From: Pseudoclavibacter caeni
Lineage (GTDB): Bacteria; Actinomycetota; Actinomycetes; Actinomycetales; Microbacteriaceae
DNA length: 64,000 bases
Assembly (NCBI RefSeq): GCF_008831125.1
Contig: NZ_WBKA01000007.1
Span: forward strand, 33,610-97,609
Direction: 5' to 3'
Shown here: positions 1 through 8,695 of the stretch, in pieces
Layout of the letters: each line of letters opens with the position of its first letter
How positions within the stretch are numbered: the first letter of the stretch is position 1
The notes under the pieces: generated by a model
The model's input: only the letters and a program-made list of their open reading frames with translations
What the model was told of the DNA's origin: nothing
Database searches by the model: none
Program-made: the position numbers and the translations under genes

Positions 1-177
1 GCCGGCTCGGCCGCCGACGCCGGGGCCGACGGGCCGGGGAACGGCACGAGCTGGAACGGCCCGCTGCTGATCGGCGCCTTCGGCGTGCTGCTCGCCGGGC
101 TGCTCGTCACGACCACGATCGGCGTCGTCGACGCCCGCACGGGGAGCGCCCGCGCCGGGAGAGGGGAGATCGCATGA
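1..177 (+). CDS. C-terminal end of a membrane-anchored protein (partial)
   Basis: The reading frame is open from the first base and ends at TGA 175-177, giving 58 residues. It has a Gly/Asp/Ala-rich stretch, then one hydrophobic helix of about 22 residues (starting near PLLIGAFGVLLAGLLV) and a short Arg-containing tail, which is the layout of a surface protein with a C-terminal membrane anchor. The stop overlaps the next start (ATGA), so it is the upstream member of the same operon. The following gene has a similar C-terminal anchor. The window cuts the N-terminus, so the function cannot be named. Confidence 0.6.
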   Translation, partial: AGSAADAGADGPGNGTSWNGPLLIGAFGVLLAGLLVTTTIGVVDARTGSARAGRGEIA

Positions 178-1022
178 ACTGGCTGCACCGGTTGCTCGCC
201 GCCGCGGCGGCGACCGCGCTGCTGACCCTCGGGGCGGCCCTGCCCGCGCTCGCCGTGCCCTCCTCCGGGCCAAGCTCCGACACCGCGGGCACGAGCTCGT
301 CGGTGTCGAGCAGCCGGGTGAGTCAGGGGGACGCGCTCTCCTTCACTGTGGACGGCTTCCCCGCGAACCACACGATCAGTGTCAAGATCGCCGACGGTCA
401 GTACTGCGGATCCGGCGTCCGCTACGGCTCCTGCGTGGTCACCCGGGTGACCAGCGACGCCAGCGGGCACGCCAGTGGCACGATCGTGATCCCCGACGAC
501 CTGACCACGGGCCGCTACTGGCTGCGTTTCCTGACCTCGAATCCGGCGACCTCGAACCGCGGCGCCAGCGACTTCAGCGTCGTCGCCCGCAGCGCGGCTA
601 CGGGGGGTGCCGGGGCCGTCACGACCACCGAGACCACTGCGGCAGGGTCGGCGGCGAGTGTGGGGGACGGGGCCGTGGTGAGCGTCCCCGCCCCCGACGC
701 GGCGACGGCCGCGCGGACCGTCACCGACGACGAGCTGCCGATCGCCGGCGGGGCGGAGCGCGGCGGGACGGAGCGCGGCGGGGCCGGCTCCGATGCGGGC
801 GACGACGCCGCGGACGCCGGGCGCGAGGACGCCGGGGGCACGGACGCGCTCGGCGCGCTGCTCCAGGCCGACGGGTTCCCCTGGCCCGGGACGATCGCGC
901 TGGCGGGCAGCGTCCTGCTCGCCGCCGGGGCTGTGACCGGGATGCTGCTCGCCCGCCGGCGGGGCATCGCGTCCTCGGCCGCGTCCGTCGCCGGGCCGCC
1001 GGCCGGGACGCCTGCGCCGTGA
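174..1022 (+). CDS. Secreted, C-terminally membrane-anchored surface protein upstream of siderophore permeases
   Basis: This 282-aa protein starts with a clear Sec signal peptide (MNWLHRLLAAAAATALL..., cleavage expected after LPALA). An Ig-like or beta-sandwich-like region of about 100 residues follows, with two Cys about 9 residues apart (near YCGSGVRYGSC), then a low-complexity Ala/Gly/Asp linker. A C-terminal hydrophobic helix (about residues 240-262) ends in an Arg-rich tail. I see no LPXTG motif. It overlaps the preceding gene by ATGA and the next by GTGA, so it is translationally coupled to the iron-uptake genes. A role as a surface iron/siderophore or haem-associated protein is inferred from position only; no family is recognised. 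Confidence 0.7.
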   Translation: MNWLHRLLAAAAATALLTLGAALPALAVPSSGPSSDTAGTSSSVSSSRVSQGDALSFTVDGFPANHTISVKIADGQYCGSGVRYGSCVVTRVTSDASGHASGTIVIPDDLTTGRYWLRFLTSNPATSNRGASDFSVVARSAATGGAGAVTTTETTAAGSAASVGDGAVVSVPAPDAATAARTVTDDELPIAGGAERGGTERGGAGSDAGDDAADAGREDAGGTDALGALLQADGFPWPGTIALAGSVLLAAGAVTGMLLARRRGIASSAASVAGPPAGTPAP

Positions 1023-2108
1023 CCGCCGTCGCCTCGTCTCCGGCCTCCGCCCGGTCCGGCCCGGAGCACACCGGCGCTGGCCGCTCCGGCGCAGACCACT
1101 CCGGCCGCACTGAGATCCATCGCCCGGGCAGCGTCCGCGCCGTCTCGCTCGCGGGCGTGGTCGCCGCCCTCGCGCTCGCCGTGCTGCTGAGCCTCTCGGT
1201 CGGCTCCAAGCTGATCCCGCTCGACGAGACCTGGCGGCTGCTCGTCGCCCCGGACGGCTCGCAGAACAGCACCGTGCTGCGTGCCCCGCACGGCCATGGG
1301 GCTCGTCGTCGGCATGGCCCTCGGCGTGGCCGGCGCGCTCATGCAGTCGCTCACGCGCAACCCGCTGGCCGACCCCGGCATCCTCGGGGTGAACGCCGGC
1401 GCCTCGTTCGCCGTCGTGCTCGCGGTCGCCCTCACCGGGGTCAGCGGCATCTCGTTCTACCTGTGGTTCGCGTTCGCCGGCGCGGCGGTCGCCGCGACCG
1501 CCGTGTACGCCCTCGGCGCGGCCGGGCACACCCAGGCGACCGCGGTGCGGCTCGCGCTCGCCGGCGTCGCGATCAGCGCGGCGCTGCAGGCACTCACCGA
1601 CGCGGTGATCCTCTCCGACCAGGCCGCCTACAACGAGTTCCGGTTCTGGGTCGCCGGCTCCTTCGAGGGACGCGGGTGGGACATCCTGCTCGTGGTCGCC
1701 CCGTTCATCGCGGTCGGGCTGGCGCTCGCCCTGCTGCTCGCACCGGCGCTCAACGCGCTCGCCCTTGGCGATGAGACGGGTCGGGCCCTGGGCGTCCGGG
1801 TCGCCCGCGCACGGACGCTGACCATGGTCGCCGTCACCCTGCTCGCGGGTGCGGCCACCGCGGCCGTCGGGCCGATCGGGTTCGTCGGGCTCGCCGTCCC
1901 CTTCCTCTCCCGCTGGCTGGTGGGCACCGACCAGCGATGGGTCACCGTGTTCAGCGCCCTGCTCGGCCCGGTGTGGCTGCTCGTCGCCGACGTGCTCGCC
2001 CGCGTGCTCGTGCGGCCCGACGAGGTGCAGGTCGGCATCGTCGCCTCGCTCATCGGCGCCCCGATCTTCATCCTCATCGTGCGCCGGAGGCAGGTGGCGG
2101 CCCTGTGA
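1019..2108 (+). pseudogene. FecCD-type siderophore ABC transporter permease, frameshifted
   Basis: FecCD/BtuC permeases form the inner-membrane channel for Fe-siderophore import. The first 85 or so residues (GTG at 1019, stop of the upstream gene overlapping) give the usual N-terminal tail, TM1 and the segment ending near STVLR at about 1285. The frame then goes nonsensical. The family continuation (PRTAMGLVVGMALG, then the hallmark TRNPLADPGILGVNAG) is in another frame from about 1281 and runs intact to the TGA at 2108. The expected residues between STVL and PRT are missing, so a short deletion or a sequencing indel lies at about 1275-1290. All other parts of the protein look normal, including the hydrophobic segments and the C-terminal REVQ-like region. 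Without correction this importer lacks one of its two channel subunits. Confidence 0.8.
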
Positions 2109-3277
2109 GCACCACCGACACCGTCCAGGGTGCCCGGTCGGTGGCGTCCGCTGGCGGACGGCCCGCATCGGGCGGCAGCCTGTCACCCGTCGCCACGCCC
2201 ACCCCGGAGCAGGCCGCGCGGTTGCGCGACAGCCTTCGCCGGGCGCACGTCCACCGTCGGCTCGGGCCGCTGCGCGTGCGGCACGAGCGCCGCGGCGCCG
2301 TCGTCCACGCACTGCTCGTCGCCGGCATCCTCGTGCTCGGCACCGTGAGCCTGCTCATCGGCGACTACGACATCTCCGTCGCCGACGCGTTCGGCGCGAT
2401 CTTCGGCACCCAGACGTTCGACGACCCGCTCGTGCCCTACTTCGTCGACCAGGTGCGGCTGCCCCGGGTTGTCGGTGGCATCCTCGTGGGCGCCGCCCTC
2501 GGCACGTCCGGGGCGATTTTCCAGGTGCTCAGCGGCAACCCGCTCGGCTCGCCCGACATCATCGGGTTCACCCGCGGTTCCGCCACTGGGGCGATCATCG
2601 CGATCATCGTCTTCGGGGGCTCCACCCCGGTCGTCGCGGCCGGGGCGATCGTGGGCGGGCTCGTCACCGCAGCCGTCGTTTACGGGCTCGCCTGGCGGGG
2701 CGGGGTGAGCGGCTACCGGCTCGTGCTCGTCGGCATCGGCGTGGGCGCGGTGCTCGCCGCGGTCAACTCGCTGCTCATCGTCAAGGCCGACCTCGCCGCC
2801 GCGCAGAAGGCGTCGCAGTGGATGGCCGGGTCACTCAACGCGACCCTGTGGCCGCAGTGCGCTGCGGTCGCTCTCGCCATCGCCGTGCTGCTGCCCGCCG
2901 CCGCGGGTCAGTTCCGCGCGATGACCCTCATGCCCCTCGGCGACCCGCTCGCCATCGGGCTGGGCGTGCGCGTGGAGCGGTCCCGGCTGCTCATGGTGGT
3001 CATCGGCGTGGCGCTCATGGCCGTGGCCGTCGCCGCCGCCGGGCCGATCGCGTTCGTCGCGCTCGCCGCCCCGCATCTCATGCGGCGGATCACCCGCACG
3101 TCGGGCATCGGCCTGTTCGGGGCCGGGCTGATGGGCGCGTTCCTCGTGCTCGTCTCGGACCTCATCGCGCGTCGCGTGATCGCGCCGAACGAGCTCGCCG
3201 TCGGGGTCGTCACCGGTTCCCTCGGCGGCATCTACCTGATCATCCTGCTGGGCATGGAATGGAGGAGACGCCCATGA
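2105..3277 (+). CDS. FecCD-type siderophore ABC transporter permease (second subunit)
   Basis: The GTG at 2105 overlaps the upstream stop (GTGA), and the stop overlaps the ATPase start (ATGA). The 390-aa product has a 60-residue soluble N-terminus, about nine or ten hydrophobic helices and the FecCD signatures: RLPRVVGGILVGAALG, SGNPLGSPDIIGFTRG, and the C-terminal GPIAFVALAAPHLMRR coupling-helix region that docks to the ATPase. It should pair with the upstream permease and the downstream ATPase to import a ferric siderophore. The intact reading frame contrasts with the frameshift in its partner. No substrate-binding protein gene is in the window; it may lie upstream. Confidence 0.9.
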   Translation: MSTTDTVQGARSVASAGGRPASGGSLSPVATPTPEQAARLRDSLRRAHVHRRLGPLRVRHERRGAVVHALLVAGILVLGTVSLLIGDYDISVADAFGAIFGTQTFDDPLVPYFVDQVRLPRVVGGILVGAALGTSGAIFQVLSGNPLGSPDIIGFTRGSATGAIIAIIVFGGSTPVVAAGAIVGGLVTAAVVYGLAWRGGVSGYRLVLVGIGVGAVLAAVNSLLIVKADLAAAQKASQWMAGSLNATLWPQCAAVALAIAVLLPAAAGQFRAMTLMPLGDPLAIGLGVRVERSRLLMVVIGVALMAVAVAAAGPIAFVALAAPHLMRRITRTSGIGLFGAGLMGAFLVLVSDLIARRVIAPNELAVGVVTGSLGGIYLIILLGMEWRRRP

Positions 3278-4170
3278 GCGCCACGAGCACGGTCACGGGG
3301 ACGGAGCACACGGATGACGAGGCGACCCGGGCGTCCGCCGGCGCGGTGCGCACCCGGCTGCACGGGCGGGGGGTCACGGTCGACTACGGCCGCCGCGGCA
3401 GCGGCCGCGAGATCCTGCACGGCGTCGACGTGGTGATCCCCGAGGGCGAGCTGACCGTCATCGTTGGGCCGAACGCGTGCGGCAAGTCCACCCTGCTCAA
3501 GGCGCTCGCCCGGATGCTGCCGCCGCGGTCTGGCTCGGTGTGGCTCGACGACCGCGACATCACCGACTACGCGCCCAAGGAGGTCGCCCGCCGGCTCGGC
3601 CTGCTGCCGCAGAACCCGAGCGCGCCGGAGGGCATCATCGTCTCGGAGCTCGTCGCCCGGGGCCGCTACCCGCACCAGAGCCTGCTGCGCCAGTGGACGC
3701 CCGAGGACGAGCAGGCGGTCGTCGAGGCGATGGCCGCCGCGAACGTCACCGACCTTGCCGACCGGACGATCGACCAGCTCTCCGGTGGGCAGCGGCAGCG
3801 GGTGTGGATCGCCATGGCGCTCGCCCAGCAGACCCCGCTGCTGCTGCTGGACGAGCCGACCACCTACCTTGACATCGCCCACCAGGTCGAGGTGCTCGAC
3901 CTGACTCGGCGGTTGCACCGGGCCGGGCGCACGGTCGTCGCGGTGCTGCACGAGCTGAACCTCGCGTTCCGCTACGCCACCCACCTGATCGTGATGAAGG
4001 ACGGCGAGATCGTGGCCACCGGGGCGCCCGCCGCGATCGTCACCAGCGACCTCATCGAGCAGGTGTTCGCCCTGCCCAACGTGATCATCGGCGACCCGAT
4101 CAGCGGCACCCCCATGGTGGTGCCCCGCACCGGCGGCGAGGACACGTGCCAGAATGGGCCGGGTGAGTGA
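3274..4170 (+). CDS. Siderophore ABC transporter ATP-binding protein (FecE/FepC type)
   Basis: A 298-aa ABC ATPase that energises Fe-siderophore import from the cytoplasmic face. Walker A is GPNACGKS (near residue 68), with the usual Gly at the fourth GxxGxGKS position replaced by Ala-Cys as in many FepC proteins. The Q-loop is LLPQN, the signature LSGGQRQRVWIAMALAQ, Walker B LLLLDEPTTYLD, and the switch His is in VLHELN. The ATG at 3274 overlaps the permease stop. A 45-residue unstructured N-terminal extension precedes the ATPase core. The gene's end overlaps the presumed start of the esterase gene, so the operon probably continues into siderophore release. Confidence 0.93.
   Translation: MSATSTVTGTEHTDDEATRASAGAVRTRLHGRGVTVDYGRRGSGREILHGVDVVIPEGELTVIVGPNACGKSTLLKALARMLPPRSGSVWLDDRDITDYAPKEVARRLGLLPQNPSAPEGIIVSELVARGRYPHQSLLRQWTPEDEQAVVEAMAAANVTDLADRTIDQLSGGQRQRVWIAMALAQQTPLLLLDEPTTYLDIAHQVEVLDLTRRLHRAGRTVVAVLHELNLAFRYATHLIVMKDGEIVATGAPAAIVTSDLIEQVFALPNVIIGDPISGTPMVVPRTGGEDTCQNGPGE
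4150..4155 (+). promoter_or_regulatory. Possible leaderless -10 hexamer for the esterase gene
   Basis: CAGAAT lies 7 nt before the GTG at 4163. The same geometry (TANNNT, 6-7 nt, start) recurs at several genes in this window, which favours GTG 4163 over ATG 4154 or ATG 4187. It lies inside the end of the ATPase gene and would be an internal promoter. No good -35 is visible. Confidence 0.35.
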
Positions 4171-5521
4171 GGACGAGGTGAGTGTGATGACGCACGACGC
4201 CGAGCCGACGGGCGGGCGTCGTGGCGCGTCAGCACCGGCGCGCCGGCACCCGCCGAAGACCCGGCGCCCCACACCGGCACCCGTGGTGGCCAGCCCGGCG
4301 ATCACGGCGCTGGAGGCGCGCATCGCCGAGCTGCGCGCACACCCCGACGGCGTGCACACGCCGCAGACGCTTGTCGACGCCTTCCGTGCCGAGCACGCGT
4401 CCAGCCCGATCATCGAGCCCGACCCGGCGGGCGTGCCCGGGCTGCGTGTGGTGACGTTCGCGCTGCATGACGCCGCCGCCGAGCGCGTGCTGTTGTTCGT
4501 CAACCGACTCACCGACGAGACCGACCTCGACCGGTCGCTCATGCGCCGTGTGCCCGACACCGACCTGTGGCATCTGAGCTACCGCATGCCCGACGACTGG
4601 ATCGCCTCGTACAGCTACAGCGTGCAGCGGCCAGGCCACCTCGCACCATGGGAGAGACAGCCCGATCAGCGCGGCGTCCGCGACGCCCTCGATCACGGGC
4701 TCGCCGACCCGCGCAACCCCAGCCAGATCACGAACCGCGCCGGTGTGCGCATCTCGGTCGCAGCCCTGCCGCACGCGCCCGCGGAACCGTGGCGGGCCGT
4801 CCGCGACGGCGTGCCGCAGGGGCGGCTGACCGCGCACGCGGGCCCGGACGGCCGGCGCCTGTGGATCTACGAGCCGGCGGCCGGGGATCACGGTGCGGTC
4901 GCGCCCGCCCCAACCCCGGTGCTCGTCGTGCTCGACGGTGACGTCTGGTGCGATGCCCAGCCGCTGCCCACGATCCTCGACAACATGATCGCCGACGCGG
5001 CCATCCCGCCGGTCACCGCAGTCTTCGTCGACAGCGCCGACCGCGAGCGCCGCTGGGCGGAGCTCGACGCGCACGGCGGCATCGTCGACTGGCTGGCCGA
5101 CCGGCTGCGTCCCTGGCTTGTCGCGCGTCTCGGCGGCGCGATCGACCTTGCCCCGCGGCGAGTGGTTGTCGCCGGGCAGAGCCTCGGCGGGCTCGCCGCG
5201 CTCGCGGCGGTCGTGCGCCGGCCGGACGCCTTCGGCGGCGCGATCGCCCAGTCGGCCGCGCTGTGGCAGCCGGACGTCGCCCGGGAGGCGGCCGCCTGCC
5301 CGCCCCGCGGCGCGCGCATCGACCTGCAGGTCGGCCTGCAGGAGTGGGTGCTGCTCGAACCGACCCGCGACCTGGCCGCACAGCTGGCCGACGACGGCGT
5401 GGACGTCGTGCTCACCGAGGTCGACGGCGGCCACGACTATGCCTGGTGGCGGCGGACGCTGCCCACCGCGCTGCGGCGCCAGCTCGCCGAGCCGCAGGAC
5501 GCGGAGGCCGACCCGGCATGA
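4163..5521 (+). CDS. fes: Enterochelin esterase-like hydrolase (siderophore release)
   Basis: This cytoplasmic Fes-type serine hydrolase would cleave an imported ferric tri-ester (catecholate) siderophore to free iron. The N-terminal Fes domain (about residues 60-200) is visible around TFALHDAAAERVLLFVNRLT and MPDDWIASYSYSVQ. The C-terminal alpha/beta-hydrolase part has the nucleophile elbow GQSLGG (Ser near residue 338) and a terminal DGGHDYAWWRRTLP carrying the catalytic His. At 452 aa it matches the family. Alternative starts are ATG 4154 and ATG 4187 (the latter behind GGACGAGG). It follows the FecCD/FecE genes, so import and hydrolysis are encoded together. Confidence 0.85.
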   Translation: MSEDEVSVMTHDAEPTGGRRGASAPARRHPPKTRRPTPAPVVASPAITALEARIAELRAHPDGVHTPQTLVDAFRAEHASSPIIEPDPAGVPGLRVVTFALHDAAAERVLLFVNRLTDETDLDRSLMRRVPDTDLWHLSYRMPDDWIASYSYSVQRPGHLAPWERQPDQRGVRDALDHGLADPRNPSQITNRAGVRISVAALPHAPAEPWRAVRDGVPQGRLTAHAGPDGRRLWIYEPAAGDHGAVAPAPTPVLVVLDGDVWCDAQPLPTILDNMIADAAIPPVTAVFVDSADRERRWAELDAHGGIVDWLADRLRPWLVARLGGAIDLAPRRVVVAGQSLGGLAALAAVVRRPDAFGGAIAQSAALWQPDVAREAAACPPRGARIDLQVGLQEWVLLEPTRDLAAQLADDGVDVVLTEVDGGHDYAWWRRTLPTALRRQLAEPQDAEADPA

Positions 5522-6384
5522 CCCGGGGTCGCATGAGGGGGAGGGGACGCAGACGGGGCCGGAGGAGCGTCCGCACCCACCGCGGGGGGCGTCTCGCGCT
5601 CGTCGGAGCCGCGGGCGTCGGGGTGCTCGGCCTCGCGGTGCTCGTCGTGTCGGTGCTCGGCGCGTTCGGTGTGCTCTCCGGCATCGGAGCCGAGGCGGCC
5701 GGCGGCGCGTCCCGGTCCGCGGACGTGCCCGCCCCGTCCGCGGACGCCGACGGTCGCATGGCGGTCGACCAGAAGGAGCCGGGGGCGACGGCCGGCCTCG
5801 GCGCCGGCGGCGCCGAGGGGATCGCCGGGCTCGCCGAGCAGGCCTGGGTCGCCCGGGTCGGCGGTCGGACAGGCATCCCTGAGCGGGCGCTGCGCGCCTA
5901 CGCGGGGGCGGCGCTGCGGCTGCAGGCCGAGCGGCCCGCCTGCGGCCTCGGCTGGAACACGCTCGCCGGCATCGGGTATGTGGAGAGCCGGCACGGCACG
6001 CTCACCGGCGGGGCGATCGACGCGGACGGGGTGGCCCGGCCCGCCATCGTCGGCGTCGCCCTGGATGGTGACGGGGTGGCGGACATCGCCGACACGGACG
6101 GCGGCGCGCTGGACGGCGACACGGAGCATGACCGCGCCGTCGGCCCCATGCAGTTCATCCCCGCCACCTGGCGGACGCACGGCGTCGACGGCAGCGGGGA
6201 CGGCGCGGCCGACCCGCAGAACGTCGACGACGCGGCGCTCACCGCGGCCGAGTACCTGTGCGACGTGGGCGGCGACCTCTCCGACGCCGCCGGGTGGATC
6301 CGTGCGATCGACGGCTACAACCGTGGCGTGGACTACAACAACGCGGTGGCCATCGCGGCGAACCGCTACGCCCGCGCGGGGTGA
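5518..6384 (+). CDS. Secreted or membrane-anchored lytic murein transglycosylase (MltB/SLT-like)
   Basis: A 288-aa protein that overlaps the esterase stop by ATGA. A very basic N-terminus (eight or more Arg in the first 27 residues) is followed by one hydrophobic helix at about 32-55, so it is a signal anchor or signal peptide. The catalytic lysozyme-like domain (about 110-288) shows CGLGWNTLAGIGYVESRHG with the catalytic Glu, then GPMQFIPATWRTHGVDG and a C-terminal YNRGVDYNNAV. These match actinobacterial transglycosylases that cleave the glycan strand of peptidoglycan without water. It sits behind iron genes only by gene order; a functional link is not implied. Confidence 0.87.
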   Translation: MTRGRMRGRGRRRGRRSVRTHRGGRLALVGAAGVGVLGLAVLVVSVLGAFGVLSGIGAEAAGGASRSADVPAPSADADGRMAVDQKEPGATAGLGAGGAEGIAGLAEQAWVARVGGRTGIPERALRAYAGAALRLQAERPACGLGWNTLAGIGYVESRHGTLTGGAIDADGVARPAIVGVALDGDGVADIADTDGGALDGDTEHDRAVGPMQFIPATWRTHGVDGSGDGAADPQNVDDAALTAAEYLCDVGGDLSDAAGWIRAIDGYNRGVDYNNAVAIAANRYARAG

Positions 6385-6417
6385 GACGGGACGCCGGCCA
6401 GACGCGGTGGGGCACGG

Positions 6418-6423
6418 TAGGCT
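6418..6423 (+). promoter_or_regulatory. -10 hexamer of a leaderless promoter
   Basis: TAGGCT is followed by 7 nt (TCGTCGC) and then ATG 6431. There is no Shine-Dalgarno between them, so the mRNA probably begins at or next to the start codon. This architecture is common in actinobacteria. The -35 is not recognisable. Confidence 0.55.
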
Positions 6424-6430
6424 TCGTCGC

Positions 6431-7009
6431 ATGAAGTTCCACACGAAGAGGGGGCGTCGGCTGGCACGACTCATGCGCGCCCGTGCCTCCCAGCCCGGGG
6501 TGGGCGACGAGGCCCCCGACGACCGGCTGCTCGCCCGTTACGTCCGCGCCGCGGCGAACGTCCCCGACCACGGCGGGCTGCGCCCCTGGCGGCTCGTCAC
6601 GATCCGCGGGGGGCAGCGCGAGGCACTCGGTCAGGCGATCGCCGATGCGTCCGGCGACCGCAGACCGAGCACGAAGCCGCTGCGGGCGCCGCTGCTCGTC
6701 GCGGTCGTTGCCAGCCTGCGTCCCGACCGGTATCGCAAGGCGCCGGAGTGGGAGCAGCTCGCCGTCGCCGTCGAGGTCGCCCACGGGCTGCAGCTGCTGC
6801 TCGCCGCGGACGGCTGGGGCAGCATGTGGCGCAGCGGTCGCATCGTGGAGACGGACGCGGTGCGCGCGTTCCACGGGCTGGCCGAGTCCGAGCGCCTGCT
6901 CGGCTGGCTGTACGTGGGGTCGCTGCCCGAGCGGCCGAAGACGGCCCACCGACCTGCGCTGCCGGACACCGCGCTGCGGCCGGTCGAAGACGTCGCCCGC
7001 GCGGACTGA
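6431..7009 (+). CDS. Nitroreductase family protein (YdjA-like)
   Basis: A 192-aa FMN-dependent nitroreductase-fold protein. The N-terminal basic segment with R-A-ANVPDHGGLRPWRL corresponds to the FMN-phosphate-binding RRSVR-like and PS-H-N-QPW segments of the family. LLAADGWGSMWRSG corresponds to the flavin-binding AAxxxGLG segment, and LGWLYVGS to the C-terminal strand. These proteins reduce nitro or quinone compounds with NAD(P)H in the cytosol; the substrate is not predictable. The start is chosen because a TAGGCT hexamer stands 7 nt upstream. It is monocistronic, with about 120 bp to the next gene. Confidence 0.8.
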   Translation: MKFHTKRGRRLARLMRARASQPGVGDEAPDDRLLARYVRAAANVPDHGGLRPWRLVTIRGGQREALGQAIADASGDRRPSTKPLRAPLLVAVVASLRPDRYRKAPEWEQLAVAVEVAHGLQLLLAADGWGSMWRSGRIVETDAVRAFHGLAESERLLGWLYVGSLPERPKTAHRPALPDTALRPVEDVARAD

Positions 7010-7131
7010 CCGAGCCACTGGGGCGTGCCGACCCCGGCCGGGATGCGCTGACCTGCCGCCGGGCGGGCGGTCCCCGGAGAGCGCGCTGGGCTCCTCAACC
7101 GGGCGTGCCCGACGAGGTCACCGGCCCCGTC

Positions 7132-7137
7132 TACAAT
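7132..7137 (+). promoter_or_regulatory. -10 hexamer of a leaderless promoter
   Basis: TACAAT lies 7 nt before ATG 7145. ATG 7136 overlaps the hexamer and is therefore the less likely start. A GAGGGG run lies between hexamer and ATG, but at 1 nt from the ATG it is too close to act as a ribosome-binding site. Confidence 0.5.
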
Positions 7138-7144
7138 GAGGGGC

Positions 7145-8509
7145 ATGTCAGCGGCCAGAGACGATCGGCGTGCGCCCGCGCACGATCTCGACTTCGTTCC
7201 GTTCGGCGTGCGCATCGCCGCCGCCTGGAGCTGGCGGCTGTTGCTCATCGTCGCGGGCGGTGCCGTGGCCATCTGGGCGATCGTGCAGATCCGTCTGGTC
7301 GTCATCCCGGTCGTCGTCGCCCTGCTCATCGCCTCGCTGCTGCGGCCGGCGGTGCAACGGATGCAGCGCCACGGCGTGAACGTGTGGGCCGCCGTGGCCG
7401 TGACGATGATCGCCTTCATCGCCGTGGTCGCGGGGCTCGTCTGGATCGTCTCCGACCAGCTCGGCCGCGGCCTGTCCGGGCTCACCGAGCACCTCGAGCA
7501 GGCCTATGAGGAGCTCAAGCAGCTGCTGCTCGCGTCGCCGCTGCACATCACCGAGGACGACATCAACGGGTACCTGGCCCAGATCATGGACTCGGCCCAG
7601 CAGGACAGCCAGGTGATCGTCTCCGGCGCGCTCTCCGTGGGCACCACCGCCGGCCACGTGCTCGCGGGCGTGCTGCTCACCCTGTTCTCGCTCATCTTCT
7701 TTCTCGCCGACGGGCGCACGATCTTCTTCTGGGGGATGCGACTGGTCCCCATGCGCGTGCGCGCGGCGGTGTCCGGGGCCGGGCACGCCGGCTGGCGGAC
7801 GCTGTCGAGCTACGTGCGCGTGCAGATCCTCGTCGCCGCCGTCGACGGCGGCGGCATCGCGATCGGCGCGGCGGCGCTGGGCCTGCCGATGGTCGTGCCG
7901 CTCGGGATCATGGTCTTCCTCGGCTCGTTCGTGCCATTCGTCGGCGCGATTGTCACTGGCACGCTCATCAGCGTCGTCGCCCTCGTCTACAAGGGCTGGA
8001 TCGCGGCGCTCATCATGCTCGCGGTCGTCATCGCCGTCCACCAGCTCGAGAGCCACGTGATGCAGCCGCTCGTGATGGGCAGCGCCGTGAACGTGCACCC
8101 CCTCGGCGTGGTGCTGAGCGTCGCGATCGGCACGATGCTCGCCGGCATCCCCGGCGCCCTGTTCGCGGTGCCCGTCGTCGCCGTCGCCAACCGCGTGGTC
8201 AACTACTTCGGCGACCGCGACTGGGAGGCAGACCCCTTCGCCCAGGGCGTGCAGCTGACGATCGACGCCGAGCGCTGCCAGCAGGAGCGTCAGCACGCGG
8301 CGTACGAGCGCACGCGGGCCGCGCTGCAGGCCGAGGTCGCCACCGAGGCCGAGGCGGCGGAGGCCGCGGACGCCGGCGCGGAGGCGAGCACGACAGCGGG
8401 TGCGACCATGCCCGAGGGCCGCTCCGGACGGCTCTCCAGCCCCGCGGGGTCGAGCGCGGCCGCTGACGCGACTGCGTCCGAGGGCGGCGGCGAGATTATC
8501 AAGGGCTGA
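7145..8509 (+). CDS. AI-2E family transporter (multi-pass permease)
   Basis: A 454-aa inner-membrane protein with about eight hydrophobic helices and the AI-2E permease pattern: an N-terminal helix pair, a long soluble loop (residues about 100-170), and the conserved late segments IPGALFAVPVVAVANRV and HQLESHVMQPLVMG. Family members export small molecules or act as Na+/H+ antiporters; E. coli TqsA exports autoinducer-2, but the actinobacterial substrate is unknown. An 80-residue acidic, Ala-rich, disordered cytoplasmic tail follows the last helix. The start at 7145 rather than 7136 is chosen from promoter spacing. Confidence 0.85.
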   Translation: MSAARDDRRAPAHDLDFVPFGVRIAAAWSWRLLLIVAGGAVAIWAIVQIRLVVIPVVVALLIASLLRPAVQRMQRHGVNVWAAVAVTMIAFIAVVAGLVWIVSDQLGRGLSGLTEHLEQAYEELKQLLLASPLHITEDDINGYLAQIMDSAQQDSQVIVSGALSVGTTAGHVLAGVLLTLFSLIFFLADGRTIFFWGMRLVPMRVRAAVSGAGHAGWRTLSSYVRVQILVAAVDGGGIAIGAAALGLPMVVPLGIMVFLGSFVPFVGAIVTGTLISVVALVYKGWIAALIMLAVVIAVHQLESHVMQPLVMGSAVNVHPLGVVLSVAIGTMLAGIPGALFAVPVVAVANRVVNYFGDRDWEADPFAQGVQLTIDAERCQQERQHAAYERTRAALQAEVATEAEAAEAADAGAEASTTAGATMPEGRSGRLSSPAGSSAAADATASEGGGEIIKG

Positions 8510-8695
8510 CGCCCCGTCCCCCCCACGCGTCGGCCCGGACCAAACCCCTTCCCGCGGACGTACGCCGAGGCGGTGTGCGCGCCCGCTCCAGCCAGCCGGC
8601 CCGCGGCATCCCCGGGCCGCAGCGGACCCACCGCGATCCGACCGCCCGGCGCCACGCCGATCGCACAACGACACACTCACAGGTCAGGAGCACAC

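Noticed and set aside
515..1450. Long minus-strand open frames opposite the permease genes
   Set aside because: They have no family motifs, are rich in Pro/Ala/Arg, and mirror the codon pattern of the plus-strand genes; similar shadows occur through most of the GC-rich part.
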